Part shown: one piece after another, positions 10,452 to 24,198 of the stretch
How the letters are laid out: each line of letters opens with the position of its first letter
Position numbering within the stretch: position 1 is the stretch's first letter
DNA from: Gymnogyps californianus
Lineage: Eukaryota; Chordata; Aves; Accipitriformes; Cathartidae
Assembly: GCF_018139145.2 (NCBI RefSeq)
Contig: NC_059478.1
Location: 28,923,001-28,987,000 of the forward strand
DNA: 64,000 nt
Reading direction: 5' to 3'
Notes under the pieces: generated by a model
Databases searched by the model: none
Seen by the model: the letters and a program-made list of their open reading frames with translations, nothing else
Told to the model about the DNA's origin: nothing
Translations under genes and position numbers: made by a program

Positions 10452-13400
10452 CTGTAAAGATAGGAACAAGAAGACATGTGTAAGTAGACTTTTTTGAATT
10501 GTTTATCTTCACAGGGCAGATTTTCACTGGGGAGATTTTTGAGTCCCTCCGTCAGTGATAACTCAAGTTGTGAGTATGAATTCCCAGGATGCAGATTAAG
10601 AAATATATATTGTATTTTGTGTGTTATTATTATTATTATGTTGTAATAATAATAAACAGAATCCATGACATTAATTCCAAGAAGGTCTGGTTTTCTACCG
10701 TAAACCAATGTGTAAATATATCTGGTTTTGTCAAAGTTAAGATCTTTTGGAAGGATTACTAGAACACATGAGTTAAGATGAAAAATAAAACTGTAGTCCC
10801 AGATAAGTATCCTAAAATTTCAATCAAACTGACGGCGCAAGCAGCATAGCCAGCCCGACATGATCTCTCCATTGAAAAGGGAAACTTATTCTGCCTTTAT
10901 TTTCCTACTCCCTTTCTTGCTCCAAGTCACATGGTGAAGCACCTAACTTTCACTCGCTTTGATGGTAATCAGCCACCTCAGGGAACGTAGGCTGGGAGAA
11001 AACTGTCCACTTTTATTTCTTTGGTTATTTTTCTGTCATGCTAGTGAGTTTAACTGGTGAACGCACAAGTGCAGTCAACACCAAATCCAGTGCAAAGTAA
11101 GTAGCAAAAGCACTAAGGAGTAAGTAGAAGGGGGGAAGCAGGGCCCTCCTCCTTTCATTGGGAGTGAGATGCTAAATCAGCTCACCATATGGTGAAACTC
11201 CATCTCAACCCAACTATTGAAGTGTATACTTATTATGCATGTGTATATATGCATTGTAAGTACTATGTGTCTATATATCATTTATGTAGACACTTATGTG
11301 TGTACATTTGTATTATAAGATTGTTCCCTGGAATCCTGACTCCTCATTGAATTTGTAAAGGTATTTAGGCAATCACTTGTGCAAGTGGGCATACAGGAAA
11401 ATTCCAGAGAGAGTTAAATGCCATGCAATTTAGAAAATAATGATACAGGCACTATCTGCACCATTATTGCCAAAATTCTTCAGGATTTGGATCTTAGCAC
11501 CAAACCCTGCAAGCTGCTCAACATCCTGACTATCCCATTACCAACTTTCACTTAAGGCACGTAAGCAATTCTCAGTTTATAGTCAGCAAGAAACTTTTGT
11601 GTTGAGGATTCTATTTAGAAGCTAGACTGCTGTCTATAGGATAAATCTCTTCTATGAAAATAAAATTTAATTGTAAATATTACATAATATAATTATTTAT
11701 ATAGACAAAATAATGACGACAAGGGTCCTAGTGTCCTTCAGATGTTCAGTTTACATGCCAATGCTGTGACATCCTTCAGAAGACTACTGCAAAGCTTCAT
11801 AAAGAAAGATGAACATTATTTCTTTTAATCTTACCATTTTCTGAAATATTTCACTTCCATTTTTAAACTTATTTTCCCTGGTAATTCTGTTTTAGTTTAT
11901 TTTGCTGTGTGAGCACACTAGTTATCAGAAGTTTGCTTGTGAATAATAGATTATTAGTCTTATGCTATAGGTATAAATGCAAATGCATACCGATAAACAT
12001 TTTTTCCCAAGTTAAATTTATCTATGATCGTATCATGCCACTGCTTTCTAAAATTATTTTTTGAAAACATGAAGTGTCAAGCACACCAAATACTATGAAT
12101 TAATAAGAAATGCTAATGTATTTTTTCTTAAAAGCATAACTTACTAATCCTCTTACCAATTAACAAAAACTCTTTCTCCTCCCCCCCAACTAAATCAGGC
12201 AAACTTAAAATATATTTGTATTTCTATTGTTTTATTGGATAATTACAGAAAATTAAACAAATATTAAAAGCTTATCACTTCCTAAGTCCACTGAAATAAA
12301 TGTAATTTCACCTCTCTGACTGCAACAGAATTAAAAAAACGTAACAGAATAAAAAACCCCAAACAGATGCATTATTTTTATTCCCAAAGCAGGAACATAT
12401 TTTCTTAAACTCATGTACCATGGTGAGCTATTGCTAAATGTCTGAAGAGAAAAATAATTTAAAAACACCAGACTCAATTTTAGATTCCTATTATCTGCAG
12501 TCCAATTATGCATTCCTGCACAGATGCTGCTTAAATTATTGAAAGGTTATTATCTTAGAAAGCAAACTTGTTATGTAAAAAACACCCAAAGTAGTGCATT
12601 TAAGTTTGTGATTACAGAAGTATGCTAATTAAGTATCTTGTTGCATTTTTTAATGTTTTGGTATTCTGCTACAGTCCATTATTGCACATAGGCACAGAAA
12701 GCGAGGTAAATAGAGGTCTCTGCAATTCACAGCATACGAGGTATTGTGCACCTGAGAGAAGCAATTTTCCTTCTTTTCAGTTCAAGCCAGTATCTAATTA
12801 GACCTCTCTATTTTCAAATCCCGCAACCTTTTTTTCCAAGGAAAGCTAGGAAAGAGAACAAGTCTCTTCTACATTTGGAAAAAAAAAATCTGAAAAGCAA
12901 GCCTAGGCAATGAACACAATCTTCCAGACTGTAACCATATGGAAACCTATTATTCACTGGAGTGTAATTCAAGATACATATCCTAGTCTAAACTCTAAGG
13001 TTTACAAACTTCAAGTACCTTAAATAATAACAACGCATAATGTCCCTTCCCCAATGTCTTCATACTTAGAAGGTTAGCTAAAAGCATTGTGGAGTACCTG
13101 CAGCAAAAGGACTGTGCAGCTTTTCACCATAATTTCAGTGTGCTGCTTAATTCACTGAGGGACAGGAGAGTTTGCAAATGTTTACACCATTACCCAATTA
13201 ACTAACAATATGGCTCCTACATCTGTCAACAAACAAAGCTGTTGTTGCTTTGTTTTAGCTCCTTGGCATTTTCTGTTCATATGGGTCGCCATTGTACTTA
13301 ATTATCACACCATAACCCTTCTGCAGCTTCTACTTTGTTATTTGTGGTTTGTAAATATGTTGTTTACTACAAAGAATAGAACCCTTATTAGTGAACACAC

Positions 13401-16400
13401 CTCCTACAAGAAGAAATGGTTTCTCCTGTAAATATATGAAATGTAAGACCTAAGATGCTTTGTAACTTACAGTATTTTAAAACAGAATTAAAAACTAAAG
13501 AATGATGTATAATAGAGATCAAAGGACCCTGGAAGAGCTGTAGGCCGCAAAGGTGTGTCCAATGTAGTGTTCTAATGAATTTTGTTCACTTAAATTTACG
13601 TGGGTTATTTCATAATGCAAAGTACAGAACACCTTCATATTTAAATCTGTGTACCTTGTTTCATTACCATTAGGATAAATTCTGGAGTCCACTTCAGTGC
13701 TGACAATCCTTTGCTCTGATGTCATTGCATGCCACTCTTTTCAAAACAGCCCAGCACATTATATAAGTTACATTGACCGAAACCCCTATACCTTTATTAC
13801 TTAAAGACTTCTTCTATGTTGTTAGCAATTATGCAGGAAATCATTTAAGCATGTGTTTATATACTGAATCTGATTTGATCCTGTTGAACTCAATGAGATT
13901 ACATAGGTACCCATGTGGTGAAATCAACACTTTCTTGATTAAGGCTGCAAAATTCACAGTTAAGCATTCAGCATTTGTTAATGACCTAAACAAATGCTAA
14001 ACCCATAGCGTTTCTCTATATTTTCAAGTCTTACAATAACTGACTTTCTACCAGTTGTATGCATGCACTCTAAGAGTCCATGAACACGTCACATGGTGAT
14101 ACCAGCTGATGAGGTGAATGTATTTTTAAAATATATTTTGTGGGTTTGCTAAGGTAAGTACTTTATATTATAATGAAATGTAAACTAAAACCCCTTAAAA
14201 AGAGACTCTAAGCTGTTCCACGTTTATATAGCGAGGAGGGTGGCAGAGGAAGGACACAATGTTCAGATGCGAAGAGAGTATAACTCAAGTGACAGCATAA
14301 TTACTAATATTCAAGCTCACAGAATTCTGTAGAATAACATGCATGCGCGTTCAGGGCTGTCCCAAAGCCAAAGCAGATAGTGCCCTGGGAGTTTTCCTCT
14401 TCAGGCAAATGACTTTCTATGCAAACTTTAACACTCCCCTCTCTTCAGGGAAGACTCTTTCTAGCAACATGACCAGAGGGTGGTAACAGGAACTTATTTC
14501 TGTCAGTGTTAGATCTTGCCATTGAGCTGCGAAATATTTCGGTTTCACTGAAATATGTTTAAGTTGGTAAAACAATACTTTTCTTCCAACTATGGATACA
14601 ATTTTGCAGGACCTTACGCTTTGGTGCACTGGGGCTAAGACTTCACCTTTTAAAGAGCTTCGTTATATAACCAATGTTGGGTTGGTGCACAGGACATTTA
14701 TTATTTTAATAGGTATTTGTTTAAATGAATTCTGTGGTAATTACTTCAACTAAGCACTAGCTAGTTGGCTTAAAGTACTTCTGTGGCACTTCAAAGTTTG
14801 AATGATTTAAGACTGCACAAAACAAAAGATAGTCATGTTAACTCTTATATTTCTCCTGTAAGTATGTAGTAGCTACTTACACTTTATTCTGAATAAATTC
14901 CTTGGGTTTTTAATAACCCAATAATGAAAATTAGTACTAGTTTAAACAACATTTTAATACATTTTTATAGCAAAGGCTTTTTCCTTCTAGAATATGTTTT
15001 GTATTATTTCTGTCTTCACTTTTGCTGACCTATCTGTTCTTTTACACATTCACATCCTGAACAGCTGTACTTTTACCATTTCAAAGGTGTGGTTCCTTAC
15101 CCTCCCTAACTCTGCAGGGAAAAGATAAAAAACAAAAAAAATGGCTTAATGCCCAGGAAGGTCATTTAAAAATAAAGAATCGAATACACAATTATTATGA
15201 CACTTACACAAGCTGTAAATATCACACCCTTCACCTTTCTCTACACCCTAGGACAAGGATCTGATTCCTGAGTAGCACAGCCTCTATACCACTTACACAC
15301 GCATGAATACATTTAATGAATCTAACGGACAAAGAGTTCTTTTACTCTCTTTCCTAATCCTCCTAAAGTATAAATGCAATAGAAATTACTTAAAGGCACA
15401 CCTGATAAAGTACCAGATCTGTTTAAAAAACTATATTTTCAGAATGACACACAAACAAATACAGTGAAGCCTTTTTACCTATTGAAATATCTATGGGTTA
15501 TACAGATAATATGCTCAACTTGAGCAACAAACAAAAGCAGGGTTACTTTACAGAAATATATGCAATTAGATCTGGTTTAGTTGAATAAACTTGGAGATAA
15601 TTTACATCTGAATTGAAGAACGCCGTCACAAATAAGGAAAAATATGTCACAGTAAAAGACTTCTAGTCTCGTTCTAAGTACAAAGCTCTAATCCAGATAT
15701 GTCACACTCTTACTATCTTATTTCTCTGAAGATTTTCTCAAAACAGTATTTTAGATTAAGCATATTTTAAAAATACATTTACTAAGCAAAGTAACAGATG
15801 TTGATAAAACAGAAAATTGTGATGTTATAGCCTCTACTTTGAGCATGGTTTCCACACTTTCTTAGAAAAGCCGTACAGCTGTCAGATACCTGAGATACCG
15901 CCAGTCTTTACATAGTGTAAATTTTTGTTGACTTAACATAATTTATATCAGAAAAGAATTTGCTGCATAGATTCCAATCAGTGAAGGCTTATAAACCTGA
16001 CTTGCATCACTTGACTTTTTAGACAATAAATTAAGATAGCAACTGTGTTCTCCTCTGTTTTTTAAAATACTAAGCATAATGGCAGGGCAGTGTAAATAAT
16101 AAGGATAAGCCCAAACCCAGTGTCGCTGGATTTGTATAGTGAGGCCTGGACTATCTGGTGCTTTTTAAAAGTTCAACATTATGAATTCATGATTCTACAT
16201 GAAAATTTGATTTTTTAATTGGGAAAAAATACCTCATGTTTGTAGAACAAAGCTTAAAAAACCCACAAACACTAATCATTCTTGCATCAAAACTAAATAA
16301 AAGCCCAGATGTTAATGATGTTTTAAAAAATACCAGATTTTTACCCAAATCCTATGACTTTTTAACAGTGGGTAGTACAAGAAATATATAACTACAGTTT

Positions 16401-19400
16401 ATCTACCTTCCAATAAAAGACATTAGGACATGCTGTGTACAGCAGTTCCACTTGGGTAGCTCTGAGGTAGCTCTGTGCTTCCTTTTAGCCCGAGATCAGA
16501 AATTTTGTTTAGTGATCAGTACTCCCCCAAAATATGGCTGAAATACATCCAGTTACTAGCATGACTGAATCTCTCTTTTGTATTTATTTCTAAGAATTAA
16601 TCTCACTGAAAATTCACTACAAAAAGGCTGCATCTTCCTCTAGCCTTTCAAACAGCTCATTTTCAATCACAAAATAACAAGCACACTTTTTCACTTTGGC
16701 AGGAGAAGTGAAAACACAAAAAATATTTCAGTTAATTAGAGTCTCTTTCAATAATGTGACTTTTGTTGATGTGGTATTGGTGGCATTACAGTATTGCACA
16801 AGTTGCCTTATACACTGAGAGCAAGAAGTCGAAGTTAGTGGCAGTCAGAGGAGTTATCTGCAGGTACTGAACAAGACGATGCTGGTCTCCACAGTGCCAA
16901 CTCCGAGACTAGAGAACTTCAGATTTTGAGGGAAGAGGAAGGTGCTGCAAAGCTCTCCTCAGATTTTCTGCTCTCCTCCCTTCCTGCTTTCTGTTTTGAA
17001 ATCTTTGATCTATTTAGGAATTCTTTGTGTGGCTTCTTGGGAAAAGAGAAGCCGACAGAATACCCTGGAACGGGTCTTTTCCTGACAAAGGACCTGCAGG
17101 CAGAAGAGCTCCATCACCTGCTCCTTCACACTATTTACTTTCAGTTTTCTTGCTGAGTAGAGAAAAGGTTTAAGTACTGGCATTTACAGATGAGAGCATT
17201 TGTACATTAAGCATCCTTTCTGCTGTGCCAAGGAGCAAAACAGTCCGTTACTTGTGGGCACTGCTGCCAGGGTGCTTATATCGAACTAACAATTTTTCAT
17301 GTATTTAATTATTTTTAAAATGTGCTAGCTACAGAGAAGATCATGTCCCCAGAAATACTATAGCTTTCACTGTGGATATTGATGAAGAGCTGAAAGGAAG
17401 CAAACAGCCACATCTTCTGGAAGTTTGAAAACATTTAAATACATTTAGTGCTCCAAATGAACTGCAAGAACTTTGCTTTGCATACATCCCAACGGGGAAT
17501 GGATGTGAGCACAGTCACTCACAGGAGAATGACCCAGGACTGGATTCATGTGCACTTAATTATAACTGCATGGAAAAGCAATCCAAATGGATTTTTATCA
17601 CAAGTTCAAAGGATTAAGATGTTCAGATACCACAATGATATCTACAGTATAACATTGTGATTGGTAGATAGGTACAGAGAATAAAAAGCATGCCTAAGAC
17701 TGCTTTGGTGATTTAGCCTGATGTATTACTTATGCAATTACCAAAACAGCAGGAGATCATTAAATTTTCTGGTAACCAGACGCAGCATTCTTACTATCAT
17801 ACTATTACAAAGGCTCTTGATTGGTATTTTATCATTACATTTTCTTCCTATGAGGGGAAAAAAGCCCACAAAATTGACATTAAGCATGAATTCTGGGGAA
17901 AAAGTACAAAATATCTTAGGCCCAGTTTACGCTGGATAATGCCCTATGCAACAGCAAAGCTCTGCGGCTTAACTAAGGCATCTTCCTGTGAACAATAACG
18001 CGCCTCCCCTGAAATACATGTTTTGTAAAATGGGGCAGCGCTGAATAAAAGAACACTTTTGGTCAGAGGGATGTGCTTGGGTGGAATATATTAATCACAT
18101 GGTTGGCATTAGTCATCGGGTTAACTAATGAGGATGACTCAACTGAGAGTTCACATACCGCATTGAGTATTCAGTGTTGTGGTGAATGCTTGCTTACTTT
18201 AGTGAGTCTTAAGTAAAATAGCTCATCTGAAACGCACACCTATTTCCTCAAATTGGTTAAACATTCCCCGTAGTCAAATAGAGTTGTTTTAAGAGATCAG
18301 AAACTATATTGACCTATAGAATGTAATTCTATTTCTTTTTAGAATAAGCTTACATCTACGAGATGAGGAAGACATTCCTTCTGTCTCCTTTCAGTGACTT
18401 GATACATGAAGGGCTTTAAACTTTCTCTTTGGATATCATAGTTACTTATGCAAAGACACCAGGGCTGAAAAGATGGATCAAGTCTGTCTTTCTTGGAAGA
18501 AAACATTATGAAAAATCTTTCTGTAATCCTCACAGAATTTTTGACTACCTATATGGAAATTGTATTTCCACAAAAGTAAACATCACATTTCAAGAAGCAA
18601 AATCTACTTAATATTCTCTAAAGTACTACCACTGACTTCAGTAGGGCAATACCACCTACTCCCTTTGTAGGTGCTGGCCGAAAGACTGTGGTACTATTCC
18701 TTGTGAGCAACGAACTTGTTAAAAGCAATAAAACCTAGAGGTTGCAAATGCTTCAGCGTTCTGGCTGCAATGATATGTGGTCCATTCCTCTTGCACTCAA
18801 GGTTAATCAGTCCAATCGTTCTACTGTTACAAGTCATCAGGAAGAACAAGCAGAAATCGTGCTTCTAAAAGAGGCATGGGAATATGCTGGTCTGGTATGG
18901 CCAATTTGCTTAGGCACCTTCTCAGTGTCTTAACTAAACTAAACATAACTGCTTGAATAAATAAAATAACAACATATCCTGAAAAGAGAGGAAAGACAAG
19001 GGCAGGTAGTATTGACTTAAGGACAGTTGTAAATGACAAGAGGAGGGATGTCTACCTTTGTAGGTGGCTGTGGCCTTGTGTAAACTAGATCAGAGCTGAT
19101 AAACACATGCCACCATCAGATCTATATTGACCTGAAAAATTTTAAACTATGTGAATTAAAACAGATGAGTACTATTTTATGTAGTAGGAAATATAAATAT
19201 CAGTAACTGAAATGACTGGGAAAATTACATGGGTCACATGTTAAATTTTCCCTGAACTTACAAAAACATTCTCAAATCTTTTGAACATATCAGAAAAATA
19301 TTTCATTCATCTGAAATCCTCCTTTGCCATAAGACAGATATTCAAGCTACTTTCTTGATTTATGTGAAGTTACTAAAAGTGCTATTGGGTATAACCATGA

Positions 19401-22400
19401 CACTGCACGAATCTTTCTCACGATAACATCTTTCTTCCATCTTTCTATCAAGATGATGATTAGGGGAAAGAACGTTAAAAGCCAGAGATGGTCCTGGACA
19501 TAGAACTCTTTCATCAACTATTTAAAGAGTTTAAACACCACCTAATGAGTTTTTTGAAGGAAGTAGTTTGCACTGGGTGAAACGCAGAATAATCCTTACA
19601 AAGAATGGCTTCTAGAAGTGATAAACAAAATTGCCAAACTACCTGGCATAGCAATATAGGGATCATGCTCTAACATTACCTTTCCGAGAACATCAGAGGA
19701 TAGTTACCGGCTCAGGTGACTATGTGTGCTGCAGCTAAACTTACTGTCCTGTGGCATTATTTTCACCACTGTGGGCGTCAAAGAGGATTACTCCTGCCAG
19801 AGCACAGGAATGAATGATCACATTTGGGTTTGGAGGAATATCTTACTCTATACTCCCATATAATATTAAGAATTGTCCGGCCCTAAATTTACTGAAATCC
19901 TAATCATACCTAATTTAAATTGACATGCTATTTGAGTTAAATTTATTTTCTGCGCTTTCAAGGGAGACGGATTTTTTGTTTCTGTTTATTTAAACTGCTG
20001 TTGAAATTGGTTAATTAAAAGGATTTAAAAAATCTTAATACTCTAAACAGAGCAAACTGGTTCTGAATTATTAAGCAACATTTTAGATGCATTTAAATAA
20101 CCTTAAGTGACTTAACTGCCACCTGATCCTAAGCTGTGGCTCAGAAAAATAATATGTGAAATACTGTAGAAATCTTGGCTTACCAGCGCTTCCAGATACA
20201 GTAAATAAAGAGCTTAAGTCTCTAATATCGTGTCTGTAAAAAGGCGTACTCTCAAATACATAACTAATGTTCCACCTTAAGGAGAAATGAGCAGAAGAAA
20301 TTATAGGTTGCAATTTTGATTTTTCAGAAGACATTAATAAATTCAGTCTTTCAAAAACAGTCTTTCAAAGGAGAAAGCATGCCAGGACCTCCCTTTCTGA
20401 GAGATACCATAAAACATTCACAAACATAGCATTAATCCTGGCAGGGTGGCTGAAGCCCAGTTTGGGTAAATTTGTTCTGCACATTCCTCCTATAGTTTCA
20501 GCCAGACCTGGTACACTTCAGCTTCTTGCCTGAACCGTGGTGAAATGCCCACTCTGTAAGATGTTAAAGAGTTTTAGGAAGCCTTCTGCAGATCTCCACC
20601 ACAGAAGGAAGTGAGGAACTGATCATCCAGGAAGTCTCCAGGGTACCGGGAGAAGGTGGATCTTGCAGCTGGCTGATTGAGAGGACTACCAAAATTAGCG
20701 TTTGGGAAGGCTTTTAAGAGAAAGGGACTTGGAAGAAATACTGAATGAGAAGGTTGACTGAGCACGCTAATATGCTTAGGGTAAGCTCTTTTTGTTATAG
20801 TTAAATGCATTTTGAAGATTAGAGCGATTCTTGGAAGAAAGGGAACTATAATTCTAAAATCGGCACATACAGTTAAATAGCGCACACATTTGCTTCCATA
20901 AAGCCTTTGCAGGTGCATTTAAGAATAATGCAAAGAACTTACAATACAGCTTTTCACTCCAAAAGATGTGCTTGCCAAATGTTTTCAAAGTTAGAGGTGC
21001 AAGCTACCTGCTGACCCAAGTTCACGCGTGTGATACGCACTTGTCAGTACGGTATGCAGTGCTGCCTTGGTTAAGGTACTGAGAGAGGAGGTGGTTAATA
21101 TCTAATTTCAGTGCTAGTAGAAAGAACAACACAGTCGGTGACAAAGACCCAATAACAAGTCACTGCATGTGCTTAACTGCTTTGGAATGTCACTGCTGCT
21201 TTAAAATCTACAAGTAGTGTCTGGAAAAGGTTAATCTGTGTATTTACTCATGTGTAGAAGTTTGTATTTACAGTAGGGTTATGATACCAACTTTAAGTTA
21301 GCTAAGGATATCTGTGTAAGCAACTGGAACATAGAACTAAGAACTAATGAATTTTTATTTACCAAAGTAGTAAAAATACTTCAAACAACACTGTATCAGG
21401 GTATCAGGACTGATAGCTTTGAAAAGCAGGTAAAAATGCTCTAACAAGTTTACCCCAAGAAAATGCTGATTTGATTGAAGATAACCCCCTTGTTTCGATA
21501 AAACAGAAACACTTTTGGGGGTGTGTATGTTATTGTAATACAGATTAGGATAGAAGAAAAAAATATTAACTTGAGAAGACGTTTTCATCTTATTGCAGCA
21601 AAAACTCCAGCAAAGTAATTCTGATACTTTCAAACATATTTTTTCAAAAATGTTATGTATAGTTTAAATACAAACATGCATTTTAAATGCTATTGTTTTC
21701 TGGAGCACAAGCATCCCAAGTGCTCTTTTCTTGTTGCACAGATTTCAATGGATGTTTGTGAATGTATCACGTAGCAGAAGGGTCTTAACAACTTACGGGG
21801 TATTTTTAAGAGACTATATACCACGAAGCCTAAGGCAATGAATATATATTTTTACTGTACTTCCAAGGCATTCATCAATGACTACTTTCTTTTCTTTTTT
21901 TAAAAAATCTGTCTATGGAGTTGCGCACTTCCAACTTTCCAAACCTGGGGAACATGGCAGATGTCATTTATAGTTCTCAGTGGTTAGCAAGCCCCTGGGG
22001 ACTATATTTTGTCTGTTGTAGCTCTGATGGTCACAATGGCAACCAGATTCATACACGGCCACTGAGTCAATCGGCATGAATCATTTATGTGACTCCTCAT
22101 ACATGGCATTATTAGGCTGGAATCATAGAAAAAAGATGACAGGGTCTTTCCTTCCCACGCGACAGACCAACGGCTCTGTGTCCTGCCATTAAATTCTCCT
22201 TTCTTGGCCTCACCGTTTTCACCCTGACAGTTTCAGAAATGTACTGAAAATACCAGCCTATTCTAATTTAGTGGTGGTCTTCTTTTCTACTCCTTTTTTA
22301 ATTTGTTCTTATGTGAGTCATCTGATCAATTTTTGAGTTTGTTACAGAGGACTAAAATTAATAATGATGATGATGTGATTATGTACAGAAACAGCCAGTC

Positions 22401-23982
22401 TAAAATACAAAACAAATGTAAAAAGTTAGAGTAATATTCTTGTAGGTTTTTTTATATTAAATATGTACTAAGACATGTCAAAGGTAGGGAGATATGACTT
22501 GCAAAATATTTAAAATACACAAACCCATTGTTTAGACTGTAAAAGATTGGTTTTCTTCTGTCAAGTAAACAGAACGATCAGTAATTCTGGAAACACAGGT
22601 GACTTCTAGTCTTTGGTTCCACTGGAAATGATATTACATGCTTAAGGAGTACAGTTAATTAGTGATTAACAAGATTCCTTCAATGCTGCTTTTCAGTCTG
22701 ACTGATTAGGATTCTCAATCTAAGACAAGGTGGAAGAAAAACTGTAAGCGCCACAATCCTGTTCACAGAGTTACGCCAAAAATTGTCAGAAATCACATCC
22801 ACTCTCAAGGTTGTACGCTTGCTAGGGACATTATTTTCTTCCCCTTTGGAGTACTTGTGCCACTTTAAATAACTTACAAATAAGATGATAAAGCAAGAGG
22901 TATCTGTTACAAAACAGTACTGCAAACATACCAATCAGAGCCTTATTCCTAGTGCACTTCCTCCAGGGGCAGTGATGAGAAACAAAATGGAAAAGGAACC
23001 CAAGTTACTGAGCTCCTTTGATGAAAAATGGCTTAACCAGTCACCTGGAGATGCCCCCAGCAAACAAAACCCCGGCTGATCCAGAGCTGCCCCCACTCGT
23101 TTCCAGTACTGAGGCAGTATGGCCAAAAACCTGCCAAACTTCACCCATCACTGCTTGGCTCTGTACTGTCATCTCTGTAGTGCCTGTTGCCTTCGCCTTT
23201 TCTGCAGGGCCCCAGGTAATTGCTGCACAGTTGGACCCACTGACTTTTACCTTTGCTGTAACAATGGCTAAATAAGAAATGGAAGTTAATTTGTAACAGA
23301 GCAGAAAACATGTAGGTATATTTTCAAAGAAACTTAGTAACCAGCACATAAATATCTGTTGATAAATTAACAGAATTTAATTGGCTTTTGTAAGCAGTAA
23401 GCCGTATTGATTTTGAAAATTGGTCACAGCAGGTACATCATTAGAATTTCGAGGCAGGAGATATAAATGATTATTTACTGGTATTATGTAACAGGTGGAT
23501 GAATAATTTATTAGAATGTACTGATTAGCTCATAACTGTACACTATCCGACACTGAGCCTTCCTTGCTCATAACATAAAATTGCATCAAAACAGCAAAAC
23601 CAGAAAGATCAGAAGTACCAGCCCATAACAGACCTAAACAGCGTACTAATATCAACGCGGCTTCCTTCAAAACAGGACGTGAGCGATGCTGGCTCAGCAT
23701 ATTCGGGCAGTTTTCATTGAATATGGTCCACAACTTGTTTGTTTCAGAAACAGAGGATTTTTTACAATGCCACTGGAAACAGATTTCGCAACGGAATTTT
23801 CTATGTAACATATGATAGCATTGGTAGGTTAGCACCTGGCTTGCTTACAGCCACAGAGCTTGGCAGCGCTCTGCCGACGTATTCAGGCATACCTTTTACC
23901 TTCTATGCTATAACATACTGGTCATCTAACACACAGGAGTAAGAAGCAGTGGTATTTATTCCTGAAAGGTACATTTACTCAC
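10452..23982 (-). other. FAF1: FAF1 last intron (13.5 kb)
   Basis: The intron has a GTGAGT donor and a TTTACAG acceptor in minus orientation. I see no coding exon inside it. A short stem of (ATT)n against (AAT)n sits 170 bp upstream of the acceptor (10624-10654). A slightly GC-richer patch at about 22950-23270 has low stop density on both strands, but I cannot assign it to any gene. No recognisable transposon was seen, although weak amniote-repeat motifs occur (for example around 18630). Confidence 0.85.
10624..10654. repeat. (ATT)n / (AAT)n hairpin microsatellite
   Basis: A TTA-repeat run (about 10624-10639) is followed after a few bases by TAATAATAATAA. The two halves are reverse complements over 12 bp. 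It lies within the last FAF1 intron near the terminal exon. Confidence 0.85.
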
Positions 23983-24198
23983 ATCTCTCCTCGGAAAGGT
24001 GCCCAGCAGCTTGTACTCCTCCCAAGGATATCCCTTGGAAGCTACAAAATCAAAGACAACCTGCAGCTTGCTGCTGGCCAGGAAACGTCGCTCAAAGAAT
24101 TCTCCGCTGGGTGTCCGAATACGCAGTTTACTGACGGACTCGGTGCTCTCCTCTTTCGGTTCGGGAGGCAAAGATTGCTCCAGAGAGAGCCTGATAGC
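23983..24198 (-). CDS. FAF1: FAF1 exon encoding the linker and most of the UBX domain
   Basis: The 216-bp exon has 72 codons and phase 0 at both ends. The acceptor is CCTCAG before GCTATCAGG and the donor is GTGAGT. It starts AIRLSLEQSL, passes an acidic PPEPKEE linker, then enters UBX with VSKLRIRTPSGEF, ERRFLAS and the loop TFPRRD. The F-P-R triplet near codons 68-70 is the known UBX signature that inserts into the p97/VCP N-domain and is intact here. Compared with human from memory, substitutions are conservative (such as I to V and D to E). FAF1 acts in the nucleus and cytoplasm, recruiting ubiquitylated clients to p97 with UFD1-NPL4, and was first described as a Fas/FADD-associated pro-apoptotic factor. 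The open frame continues upstream into intron, but the splice acceptor and family sequence fix the border. Confidence 0.97.

Noticed and set aside
23041..23349. 102-codon minus-strand frame within a less AT-rich patch of the last FAF1 intron
   Set aside because: It has no match to any protein I know. Both strands are open over the same region, which suggests composition and not coding.
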